Of a stretch of 64,000 nucleotides of DNA, positions 12,183-22,908 are shown piece by piece; positions within the stretch are counted from its first letter, which is position 1; every line of letters starts with the position of its first letter. Source of the stretch: Blasia pusilla (taxonomy: Eukaryota; Marchantiophyta; Marchantiopsida; Blasiales); contig CM114274.1 in NCBI GenBank assembly GCA_050084515.1, positions 17,794,001 through 17,858,000 of the forward strand, given 5' to 3'. The notes below the pieces were generated by a model, which worked only from the letters and a program-made list of their open reading frames with translations, searched no databases and was not told where the DNA came from. The position numbers and the translations under genes are program-made.

Positions 12183-12326
12183 ATGGCTGCAAATCCTCCC
12201 GTCCCTTATGGAGATTTCTTCCAGCCACAGACCGCTCTCGCGGAAGAAGCGGCCGAAGAGCACACGGCGCTCAGGGCAGAGAACAGTATTCGGTCCCCTC
12301 AAGTAACGAAGGAAGAAGGGGACTAG
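12183..12326 (+). CDS. Possible orphan first exon, divergent from the UBX gene
   Basis: An ATG at 12183 lies 146 bp from the UBX start and opens a 47-residue frame beginning MAANPPVPYGDFFQPQTAL and continuing EEAAEEHTALRAEN. The composition (GC-rich, helical, acidic) looks like a real plant first exon. A GT follows RAEN at about 12288, where splicing could occur. No continuation was found downstream, which is repeat-rich. I do not recognise the protein. It could be a decapitated gene, a short upstream transcript or chance. Confidence 0.25.
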   Translation: MAANPPVPYGDFFQPQTALAEEAAEEHTALRAENSIRSPQVTKEEGD

Positions 12327-12329
12327 CTT

Positions 12330-13500
12330 TCATCGAGGAAAACGGGAGGGACGAGGTGCCACGATGTCAGGAACTTGGCTTACTGTTGTTGGCGGCGACG
12401 CTCTTTAGCACCCGCGATTGTTAATTGGCACATCCAGCTATTTGAGGTGGTGCATCCACGTAGGACACATTACCCGCGAATCCCTCGATGGCTTGACATG
12501 ACTGGACCAGAGCTCACAGGTCGTTCGTTCGTCTTCGTGGGCGAGCCGGGAGAAAGAACTGCCAGATGTCATGCACGTGGCGTCTTCTTATTGGCTCAGA
12601 TGTTCTTAAGTGGTAGATCCACATATTTGTAACATCCGTATGAGGTGATTGTCATGAGGGTAAGCCTTACTTTACCCAAGAGAGAATGAGAATGATTCCG
12701 ATTGTGACCAATAAGATCCCTTGTCCTACCCTCCTATATAGTATATCCTAGGGACTAACTAATCTACCAGCTGGTTGAGTGATTTTGTGCCCGGTTATCC
12801 TCCGGTGAGACAAACCTGAGGGTTAGGTGCCCGAAACTGCTCGCCAAATGCTGAGTGCGGAAGGAGGCCGGAGGCGGAGAGAGGAGTTCTCGAGCTGGTT
12901 TCAAACTTGAGGCCGGAGGTGGAAGATTACATTTAGTAGGGTGCGAAGGGCAGATGGGCTATGCATGGTATGAGTCGCACTTTGCCTTAAGATTGATTGT
13001 TGTATGGGGAGAGGCAGGGCACACATGTATCCATCAGAGCAGGGAGGAATTTGAGGAGGGGAACTCCATACGAGGCCGTCAAGGGAGCATAAGTAAGTAC
13101 TGATTTTGTGACGTCCAAGGGTTCTTTGATCGGGACATTGAATGCAATGTGAGGTCAGTTCTAAACATTAGATATAAACATGTTTAAACTCCTCCTCTAG
13201 AGAAAGAGGAGGCCACAATCCCTTTAGATAGGGTAAACAATTTTCATTGAAGGGGAGAGAAACAAAGAGAGTTTCCACTATGCCTTCAAGATTAGAAATT
13301 CAAGTGAGGGACAATAACTTGGCACATTATCCAATATTTATGTGGTTATGGACTAGATGACTTTCATAACGTTATTCAAAAATATCTTCCCAGCAGTGTA
13401 GAAAAAGGGAAAAATAAAGGTCAGTAGTGTAGAGCCCTTGCTCAATCGACATTGCTTGGTACATGTGTTTCTCGAGGACGTTAATGCCACTTTGTAAAGG
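12330..13500. other. Intergenic, GC-richer start then mixed sequence
   Basis: No protein family recognised. Short open frames exist but show no conserved features. Around 13190-13210 a small palindrome (CTCCTCCTCTAGAG followed by AAAGAGGAGG) is visible. Confidence 0.4.
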
Positions 13501-13541
13501 TGGTGTGTTTAAAACGACCAAATTTGTGTTTGATTCGATGA

Positions 13542-14360
13542 ATGCATCAAGAATACATGATGAATAATGAATTTTGTCATGGGATGCTGAATAAGAGGGC
13601 AATTGTAACAAATGCTCATGTTGCATCACGTCTATCTGATAGTTGTCGTGAGTTTGTTGAACGTCTGTTGAGAGATGGTGTTCAGCTTGCGGACATTTTA
13701 AATGAACACTATAAATACATGAGAGAGAGGTGTTTGGGAAGTACAATTGAGAAGATGATATGGTCAAGGAATATGAACCTCAACATGAAAGATATCTATA
13801 ACATCAAACTACAATTGAAGCTAAATTTATATCATTACAATCCATATGATGCAACTACAATAAGAATATGGGTCTAACAACATCCTGATTTGGATTTGTT
13901 GTATCGAGAAAAAAAAAACAAGGAGGAGTTCCATTTTGCTCAGTCGTTGCAATGCCATGGATGCTTGAGAAGCTTACTAATTTGAACCAAGGAAGCGCAA
14001 GGGAAATGGATTTGAAATTTCGAACTAATCTTTATGAGGTAATAAATTCCACCTTTCCACTTATTTGGTGTCAAACTATAAACATAGTAGGTATTAATTA
14101 TTCTGAATTTCAAATGGTGAAGTCTAGTTTTGTTTATGTTTGGTGTAAGAATCCAAAATCTACCAATTGAAACTAAATGTATAAATTTTCTTTTCTGTTT
14201 ATAGTTCCAACTCCTTACACTCCTATGCTAGATCAATTTCAAAATGGAATTCCACACGCATGGGTTTTGATGGAAAGACACACACAAGAAAAGATTACAG
14301 GGATGTTAAGTGCCATAAAATTGCAAGGGAATTATTAAAGAAGGGAAGAACGGTCTTGTT
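13542..14360 (+). pseudogene. MULE-like transposase fragment
   Basis: The frame from 13542 gives SRNMNLNMKDIYNIKLQLK and HYNPYDATTIRIWV, a stop, then QHPDLDLLYREK. A later frame gives MPWMLEKLTNLNQGSAREMDLKFRTN. After a gap, probably an intron, comes PYTPMLDQFQNGIPHAWVLMERHTQEK. This is the order of MULE-type transposases: a KDIxN segment, then the first catalytic Asp in MDxxFxTN, then a GxPxAWxLxERHT strand. The N-terminus and the C-terminal catalytic part are lost. Stops and frame changes make it a relic. It is unrelated in detail to the MULE-like gene at 37.3-41.1 kb. Confidence 0.55.
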
Positions 14361-14828
14361 TCATTATAAATGATTCCAAGGAAGAACATGTTGTAATTGA
14401 GTACGTGCGTTCTCATGAAATCCTCAATCCAATGTTAATATGTTTACTATTGTATTTTATAAATTTGAATAGTAGAATCCTCATTATTGAACACCTTTGA
14501 TGGTTTTTGCAGTTCAAATTTGTTCTCAATTCCATTTTTTTTAGAGATATCTTCATCGGGATCATAATATTTCTCTACATCTAGCATATGAAGGTTAGAT
14601 ATCCCATTATTAAGGCTTGGATGAATAGAGAGCTTGCTCAAGTTATGTATACCACAAATACATGTATACATCTTTATCCATCCTACTAGAAGAGTACCTA
14701 CTCTAAAATATTTGAACTTGTATTTTCAAGTATCACAATTACAACCACAAGTGGAATAGTTCACAATAGTTATTTTGAATGCGTAAAGAAGTGTTCCAAA
14801 CACTATTTGAAGGGGAGAGAAGTATGCA

Positions 14829-15460
14829 TACATATCATCACGCAATCCATATCATTGGTCACATCCACATCATACAACATTGATCTTCCCAACACATGGG
14901 TAGATCCATATAAAAATGAACTTATACATATATATTGAGATCGCACAACAAAATTGGAGTAAAAAAGGCTAATACGGCCGGCTCCACTCTTGAATCTACA
15001 TCGGCATATCAAGCCATATCCACCCTCTACTAGAAGCCGAACGCTAGCATCCTAGTTCCTACTACACATCAAGCAAGAGAAGTGCTTCAAAGGCTCAACA
15101 TGAGAAAAATGGCTTGCGAGAGCCATCTCTCCCTCTCTTATAGCATTGGGAAGAGCCAAAAGGCTTTCCTCCCCAAAAAATAGCCTCTCCAGCAATAACC
15201 TGCAAGCACAAGTTACTATGTGGCTATTGACTCGATCAACAAGTCATGTGGCCGAAAATAGAAAAGAAGGGAAATCCTACTGTAACTCTACTTGTCGGCT
15301 AACTAAGATGTGATATCTCTTGTGCACATACACATCGCTACACAATCCACATTATGGGGTCACATCCATACCACATAACACTGATCTTCCCAACAAACGG
15401 ATAGATCCACACACATACAAAAATGAATTCTTATACATCGAGACTGCACAACCGCCCACC
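14829..15460. repeat. Direct repeat pair, about 120 bp, 507 bp apart
   Basis: 14829-14950 and 15336-15460 share, in the same order, a segment with ACATATCATC/ACACATCGCT, CACATCCA, CTTCCCAACA, GGATAGATCCA-like and AAAATGAA blocks ending GCACAAC. A shorter match (ACACATCGCTACACAA) recurs at about 17310. They may be remnants of the LTR of the neighbouring minus-strand gypsy element. Confidence 0.5.
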
Positions 15461-15718
15461 TAGTTGGTAGTTGAGTCTCTTGGTCTCCCTAACTCCATAT
15501 AGCACACATCACATCTACGTGACATTCCCTACTAATCTATACACATCTAAGATATAACCATCATCCTATGGGAACTACATCAAGAGGGGGTCAAACATGA
15601 CATATGCCACCTCCTAAAACAAGCATCACATACTAATATGGTGGTTGCATCCCTCGTAGATCCACATATCATAAATCTCAAGCCTGCATGTACCACTACC
15701 AAGCTCGTATGCACTATC

Positions 15719-17290
15719 TTATCCACGTTTAGAAGATAAAATTATGCGCAATTGCGTACATGATCCTTCCAAACCATACCATCCCTTCCCTCCAACATGA
15801 AAACTCCAATTGATAACACCTTGCATATACGCAAACACTTGCCCTAAAGTGACATCTAGCCTAGCATCTAGCATCATGGGTGCCGACTGCTGCAAATACA
15901 CATAATCTCCAGAATGAAACCTCATAATCCTTGGATGATAACCTCTTCCATGAATGATCGCGTACCTCATGTATCCCTATCCTTAGCAATAGCTAAATTC
16001 TCAAATGCCATGGTCATAACTCTATGAAAAAACTTTGCCCTCTGAGAACATGCTTGCACCCACACATCTAGGTCATCAAGATCCAACACCTTTGCCATAT
16101 CATGTTGAATTGCTATAGGTTAATCCGGCTCTCTCCCATAGAGCAAAGGTATGATGAAAATGATGCAAAGAATGCTTGCCAACTAAAGCGATACCCCATA
16201 GCCAACCATGGCAATTATAGATCCCACTTCGTCAAATATTCTCGTTGCAAGCCATACTCGCGTAACCCTCTCTTCACAGTTTGTACTACTCTCTCCACCA
16301 ACCCATTCGTCTTAGGATGATCTTTGGACTTCGTGCGGTGATCTATCAATATATACTTGATCATTCAAGGCCTAAAACTCTCCCCTAAACTCAGTACCCT
16401 AGTCAATCAATACCTCCGTTGGTGCACCAAAATGACTAAGCACATGATCTAGAAATGCATAAGCCGCTCCCTCATTTTCCTTGTCTAGTAATATCACCAA
16501 ATCTATCCACTTGGAGAAATGTTGCACCATGACCAATACATACCTATCATAACCACCGTCAATGGCAAAGGTCTTGCAAAGTCTAGACTCCACTAATAAC
16601 CTAATACCATAATCGGAAAATTATGCAAATATAGAGTGGGAACATTGGAGGGTGCTCGCTCCGGATCATATACCATACATCTGGCTATAAATTATTGAAC
16701 CTCAGTATGCATGCCACACCACTAATGCTGAACCTGGAGTAAGTTGTAATATAAGTATGTTTCACTCCAAAGTTCACCAACTCCTAATGAGCATATCTCC
16801 CTACACATGCTCGCCACCAGTATCCTACTATTTTTTGTGCCATCAAGCTCCAATGTCGTCTCTTTTTCTCGGACATAGATTGCGACTCAACCCATATGTA
16901 TCCTAGTTCAGCCAACCTGGCCTATGAACCACCTAAAACTCATACTCGTATAGTAACAGAGCCCACTTGGTAAGCTTCTCCGTAAGCTTGTCAAACTCCA
17001 TCAACCATCTTAATGGCCAGTGATCAATTATAAGTGCAAAATGGTTGTTGAATAGATAGCTCATGAAATATGCCACAACTCACACTAGTACTACAGGCAC
17101 GCATTCTCCCTCGTAGGAGCTATACTTTGCCTCTACAATGTTGTTTGATCGACTTGCATAAGCCACAACAAGTGCCCTATTTTCCTTATCTCTCTGAGTG
17201 AGCACCGCTCTTAGACCCAACATTCTCAAATCTGTATGTAATTGGAATGGACAATCCCTAATTGATATGTATAAAATGGATGAGGACGTT
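15719..17290 (-). pseudogene. Decayed Ty3/gypsy pol (RNase H to integrase C-terminus)
   Basis: On the minus strand three blocks of a gypsy polyprotein appear in the correct order. RNase H at about 17270-17080 reads DCPFQLHTDLRMLGLRAVLTQ and SSYEGECV. The integrase core at 16593-16399 reads GGYDRYVLVMVQHFSKWIDLV and ends SHFGAPTEVLID, with catalytic-type Asp residues. The integrase C-terminal region at 15970-15719 reads RYAIIHGRGYHPRIMRF then GDYVYLQQ. The last motif is typical, from memory, of gypsy elements common in seed-free plants. Reverse transcriptase, protease and gag are not present upstream: at about 17290 the frame runs into LTR-like repeat sequence. Many stops separate the blocks. 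It is dead. Confidence 0.7.
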
Positions 17291-17826
17291 GTCACAACTG
17301 TTGTGCGCATACACATCGCTACACAACATACATCGCTATGACCGAACACACACACAAACACGCACGATCCCATACTAACTCATGATATCCAAACTACAAG
17401 ACAAGAAGTACCAAAATATCTCCAATAAAATAAGATCAAATCTCTCTCACAACACTATAGTTCTCACATGTGTGCACTCTCACACATATCTCTCAATGTC
17501 AAACCAAACCCACTCTCCTAATGAGAGGCTTGGATTACACACATAAGGCAAGCAAGACTATAGCTCTGCCGCTTCATGCCAAGAGGTTCAACAAAGAGAG
17601 AATGAGCTCTCGAGCTCTCTCTCCTTGAGGTGTATCCCTCCCTCTCCTAAGCTCTCTCCATGGTAACCTATGCTCCCAAGTCACCTCCTTGGCTCTTGAC
17701 TTGATGTAGAAGATCAAGGGCTACTTAAAAAAAAATAGAAAGTCGATCATATACTCAAAATGGTACTTATCTAAAATAGTAAGTTCCTTAATATGGCTCC
17801 AAATGAGCTGAAACGAAGGGGATCGA

Positions 17827-18780
17827 TGTCGCGATCCTCATAACCAAACAACATCAAATAGGCGCCAAGCGGAACATTAGAACTTAAGTGGACTCACGCT
17901 GCGATGTTTGCGCTTTGGAGAGGCGTTTGGAAAGGTCTCTTGGAAAAGTCCAAGAGACAAAACGTGGAACAAAATTCTACGTTTTGTACGTTAGTGGTCA
18001 CGACCAGAAAACCTAGACTTGAGATGAGTTGAGTCTTGGAAGGTTGGTTGCCAAGGAGGTAAGAACCAGTTTGGGAATACGACTAGCGTTTGGGGAATTT
18101 GACTGTGTTTTGACCATAAATTTTAGCCCCAAGATGCAAATAAGAGCGCGTTGGAAAGCTTATCTTGAGAAGATTCCAACGCACCAAAGATCTTAGCAAA
18201 CGGATAAGTACAGACTGAGATATTGGCCAAAAATGAATGTGAGAGCAATCGGGTTGAGGGCCAATTGGAAAGGCCCAGGTGTCTTTCCCTAAAGGACCCG
18301 GAGGCCCCTAAAGTACTAGTAAGGGAGGATTCTCTCCAAGATGTCTTGGAACACGAATCCCCACTTAGAGCGCCAAACGGCATCTCAGAGGCACGGGATG
18401 GAACGGGAGTTTGGTGTTGGAACTCGAAACCCAAACCTGATCCAAGGGGGGACTTTGTACGCCACACTTGGATTCCAACCCGAGATTCACTTTGTGCAAG
18501 TCTCGGTTAGGGACTCATTGGATGTCCATCGGAAAATTGGAATAGCCAGGTGCGAACCGCCGTTTGAGATTCCAGATTTAACCAGAAAGTCTGTCCCAAG
18601 TCTTGCGAGACTTGCCCGTGTTGTAAACCGCGAAACTAGGAAGGTTGAGCTTGATGAGAGACTGAGACAAGAACTCGGAAAGTTAGCCCGCTGATTGATC
18701 TAAGACCCGGCTAACTAGAGTGTGTTTGGATGCAGATTAGCGTTGAGAGCGTGACCTACTGAACGCACGCTTCCGCAACA
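17827..18780 (+). mobile_element. Ty3/gypsy 5' LTR (plus-strand element)
   Basis: Starts TGTCGCGATCC and ends CCGCAACA, the TG...CA form. It matches in inverted orientation the LTR at 54572-55564, whose start TGTCACGACCC next to a purine tract confirms the edge. A primer-binding site follows 38 bp later. Both LTR copies contain open frames, which I regard as fortuitous. Confidence 0.75.
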
Positions 18781-18818
18781 ACAAGATTAACGTTCAAGGA
18801 GAGTAGGCGCACGATACG

Positions 18819-18830
18819 TGGTATCAGAGC
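18819..18830 (+). other. Gypsy primer-binding site (initiator tRNA-Met)
   Basis: TGGTATCAGAGC is an exact copy of the usual plant LTR-retrotransposon primer-binding site. It lies 38 bp beyond the LTR end as I define it; if the LTR really ends near 18811-18818 the spacing would be normal. Confidence 0.9.
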
Positions 18831-19053
18831 AAATCCTTGGTGAGCGGGAAATTGGGGTCATGGAAGATATGGACCTTTGAGAGGAACTCAAGGTAGTTGG
18901 GAGACCGCGAAGTTTGAGGAGGAATGCAAGAGACGAGGAGGAGATCTGAGAAATTGAGGACTCGCAAATGGCGACCAAGGGCGAAGAACCGAGGAAACTG
19001 CGAGTCAAAGCAAAAATCCGAGAGAAGAATCAACAACAGACCGTGAGCGAGAG

Positions 19054-22000
19054 ATGGACATGGCGACTCCCGAAATGCCGAGTCCTAGACATGAGGATGT
19101 TCCAAACAAAAATCTTTCCGCGGGACCTTCGGTTCCAAACTCAAATGATCCCGCCATTTATATCCAAATGATGGGATTGATGAAGGTGATGGCGGACCAG
19201 ATGGCCAAACAGAGCAAGGTGATAATAGAATTCAAGTCAAATGGAGCCTCTAGTTCCGGCAAGAAGCTTTGTAAGACAAATTTTCCAATGCCATTCACAG
19301 GTATGGGGTGTTCTCGGAAAATGAGCAAATTTCTAACGGAACTCAAACTTTATTTCGAAGTGCAACAGGCAGATGAGCAAGACAAAGTGACTGTAGCGGT
19401 CACGTTTCTGAAGGATCACGCTCTCCACTGGTGGACGGCTCACCATAAAGAACATCTAGGGCGTGGAAGAAAGTTGAGTTGGGAAGATTTCAAGGAGTTG
19501 ATTGGGAACCGATTCACTCCGGAATATTAGGAGTATCGTGATGGCATGGAGTTTGTGTGGTTGCATCAAAGCGGATCCCTTAGCGCTTATGTACGAGAGT
19601 TTAGTGCACTCATGAGCTCACTTTCCATGGATGAGTTTACAAAGGAGGTGATCTTCTTAAGTGGACTCAAACCGAGCGCCAAAAAGGCCCTCTTTCGTAT
19701 GCCTCACATTCCAGAGACGTGCGCGGAACTTCTGAGGCTAGCGGAGCGGATAGGGGACGATGAAGTCCAAAACCACAAACCCTTCGAGCCAAAAGGTTTT
19801 TCTAAGTTACAAAAACAAGGGACATCCAAGAGGTTTTGGAATGGGGGTGAGCGCGACCACGGAGGGTCTCTTGCCCCAACAGCAAAACGAGTGGAACGCA
19901 ACGCGAAGCCAAGAGGGCCGCCATTCACGAAGTCAACAAATTCCAAAGGGATTTTCTACAACTGTGGCGAACCCGGGCATATGGCTAAGGAATGTGTGAG
20001 ACCCAAGGTTAGTAAACCAAGTATGATTGCGTTTGGTGCTAAGCACTTATTGGGGGTAGATCTAGATACATCTCTCCAAGTCACCAAGAGAACGCCCAAT
20101 CTGGTTTACCTAGGATCCAAGATCGTTAATCGCAATGTGATGTTTCTCGTTGATACAGGTGCTTCGCACTCATTCTTAAGCCCAAGAATTGTGAAGATAT
20201 TGGGATTGCCAACCACCAAGGCGGATGAACCCATTAGGATAGGATTCGCGGGAGGCAAGTCCCACCAGACCTCATAGTTGGTTTTAGGGCTAGTTGTGGG
20301 ATGCGGAGTATTTAAGATGAAGGAGAATTTCACAGTTTGTGACATGGGAGGAATCGATGGATTCTTGGGGAACACGTTCTTGGATGCGTATGAGGTGGAA
20401 CTAAGGCGAAGACCTTTGAGGTTGAGCGTCTTGGTTAACGGAAAATGGATGGACGTCAGATTGGTTCGTGAGATTCCTAGGAAGACGGAGTTGGTGAACA
20501 CCATCACGAGGACAATTTTGGCCGAGTTAGAGGAAGGATTCCTTTGCTTGATGAGACAAGTAGAGGATGATACAGGCGCAAGATGCAGAGATCAGAACTC
20601 AACTTCAAGGGGAATCCCTGAAACACTCAAGAGAGTTGTGAAAGAATTTGAAGATGTGTTGACTAAGGAGCTTCCGACTGAGCTACCACCACATAGGGTA
20701 GTTGTTCATAAGATAGAGGTGATACTTGGATCTCAACCACATGCAAAGGCACCATATAGGTTGAATTAGGAAGAACTTGTCGAGTTGAAGAAACAGTTGA
20801 GTGAACTCCTAGAGAGGGGTTACATCCAAACTAGCAAGTCACCTTATGGAGCGCCTGTTCTCTTTGTGAAGAAGAAGGATGGGAAGTTGAGACTCTGTGT
20901 CGATTATCGGGCGCTGAATAAAGTGACGGTAAGTAACAACGATCCTCTCCCAAGGATGGATGACCTCTTTGATCGATTGTCAGGTGCCAAGTATTTCAGC
21001 CGGATTGACCTGAAATCAGGATATTATTAGATTCGGTTTGCCAAAGCGGATGTAGAGAAGACTGCGTGTAGAAGGAGATACGGTTTGTTCGAGTTTGTGG
21101 TAATGCCTTTCAGTCTTTGTAATGCGCCTCCGATGTTCACCACTTTGATGAACTCCATCTTTCATGAGGAGACGGATGAGTTTGTGATCATCTACATAGA
21201 TGACATACTCATCTATTTGAAAACACTAGAGGAGCACGCTTGACATTTGAAGACGGTGTTTGAGAAACTCAGGACGAACAAGCTGTATGCAAATACGGAT
21301 AAGAGTGAGTTCGGTTTGACGAAGATCAAGTTCTTGGGGCATGTGGTTAGTGTAGATGGGGTGAGTCCAGACATGGAGAAGTTAAGCGCCATTGCCGAAT
21401 GGGAACCGCCTTCCACTGTGAAGGGGATGAGGAGGTTCATCGGAGCGGTCCAATTTTATCGGACATACGAGAAGAACTTTTCGGGAATAATGAAACCTCT
21501 CACAGATTGGACCGCAAAATTTTCCAACACAACATGGATCGAGGAAGTGGATAAAGCGTTCAATCGAGTCAAAGAGATCCTCTTGCAAGAACCAATTCTG
21601 AAGCTTCCGGAGTTTGACCAACCGTTTGAGATGCACACTGATGCTAGTGATTTCGCGATTGCTGGAATGTTGGTGCAAAAAGGGAGACCTATAGCATACA
21701 AGAGCAAGAAGCTTAGCGAAATTGAAAGGAGATGGCCCACTCATGAGAAAGATTTGTTCGTGGTGGTTCATTGCTTGAGAAAGTGGCGTCACTATCTGGG
21801 ACTGCCTAGGAGCATTGTGTCTAATTGAGATCCAAAGTTTACCAGTGCCTTTTGGAAACATGTATTCAGGAGGTTCCGGACCAAACTCAGCTTTAGTACG
21901 GCCTTCCATCCTCAAACGAATGGGCAAACGGAAAAAGCAAACTCGGTCGTGAACCAGTACTTAAGGAATTACGTGAGTGCGGACCAAAGAGATTGGGCCA

Positions 22001-22455
22001 AGTTGTTGAGTATTGTTACAACTCGACCAAGCATTCTGCAATCAGAGAATCTCTATTTCTTCTGGCATATCAAAGAGAACCAGAAGGGCCTCTTGACTTG
22101 GCTCTTTCGGAGGGCGCTACATCGACACACACTCGTCAAGCAACGGCGGAATGTTTGTTAGTGGAAATGCAAGAACGACAAGAGCGAGCAAGGAAAAGTC
22201 TTGCCAAGGCTCAACTAAGGTACGTGAAGCATGCTATTAAAAGTTGGCACCAAGTGAGTTTCCAAGTTGGGGAACAAGTGTGGTTGAGTGTAAAGAATCT
22301 CACTCTTCCGAAGGAATTATCCGCAAAATTGTTAGCCAAGTATGGCGGACCGTAGGTGATCAAGGCAAAGCCGTTTGAGGATGTGTACACATTGGAGTTG
22401 CCAAATGAGTTCAAGATTTACCTGACTTTCCATGTGTCATTATTGAAGAAGTGTT
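19054..22455 (+). pseudogene. Ty3/gypsy (chromovirus-type) gag-pol, interrupted
   Basis: The polyprotein can be followed in one frame order. Gag lies at 19054-20000 (DHALHWWTAHHKEH, then a CCHC knuckle NCGEPGHMAKEC whose first Cys has become Phe). The protease motif is FLVDTGASHSFLS at about 20145. Reverse transcriptase (20785-21480) has [20 protein letters not shown] and YIDDIL. RNase H starts at about 21630 with HTDASDFAIAGML. An integrase C-terminal part follows (AFHPQTNGQTEKAN, then KYGGP and FHVSLLK). Stops occur at 19528, 20275, 20767, 21028, 21241, 21826 and 22353. At about 21804 RNase H jumps straight into the integrase core, so the end of RNase H, the HHCC finger and the first integrase Asp are deleted. 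The chromodomain end is lost where the (CA)n tract begins; a related copy at 56.3-56.5 kb retains it. Non-functional. Confidence 0.88.
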
Positions 22456-22466
22456 TTTTGAGGATG

Positions 22467-22716
<250 letters not shown>

Positions 22717-22768
22717 AGTAAAAACAAAACACATTGGAGTTCCTCTTGTCAAATGAGTTCAAGAATTA

Positions 22769-22908
22769 GCCTAATTGTGATTAACTAACCCTAGTTAAGA
22801 TAATCGTGCTTAATTGACTAACCAAGATTAAGCTTCCCTACTTTGTGTGAGTGCCAAATCTAGCAGTTCAGGTGTCTCATGAGCTTGACTGTAACTCAAT
22901 CTTCAATA
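22769..22908 (-). mobile_element. Partial copia 3' LTR with polypurine tract
   Basis: On the minus strand the tract TTGAGGGGGAG (22919-22909) is followed by the LTR start TATTGAAG at 22908. About 140 of roughly 313 bp remain, matching 6491-6640; the rest was lost at the junction with the gypsy-derived flank. Confidence 0.75.

Noticed and set aside
11528-12424. Plus-strand open frames opposite UBX exon 1
   Set aside because: Shadows of the exon on the minus strand; composition follows its Ala/Gly-rich linker. Only the short frame from 12183, outside the exon, was kept as a weak candidate.
18123-18694. Open frames on both strands inside the gypsy LTR, also open in the inverted LTR copy at 54660-55015
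   Set aside because: They lie wholly within an LTR, overlap each other in several frames and show no domain; the shared openness follows from the shared sequence.
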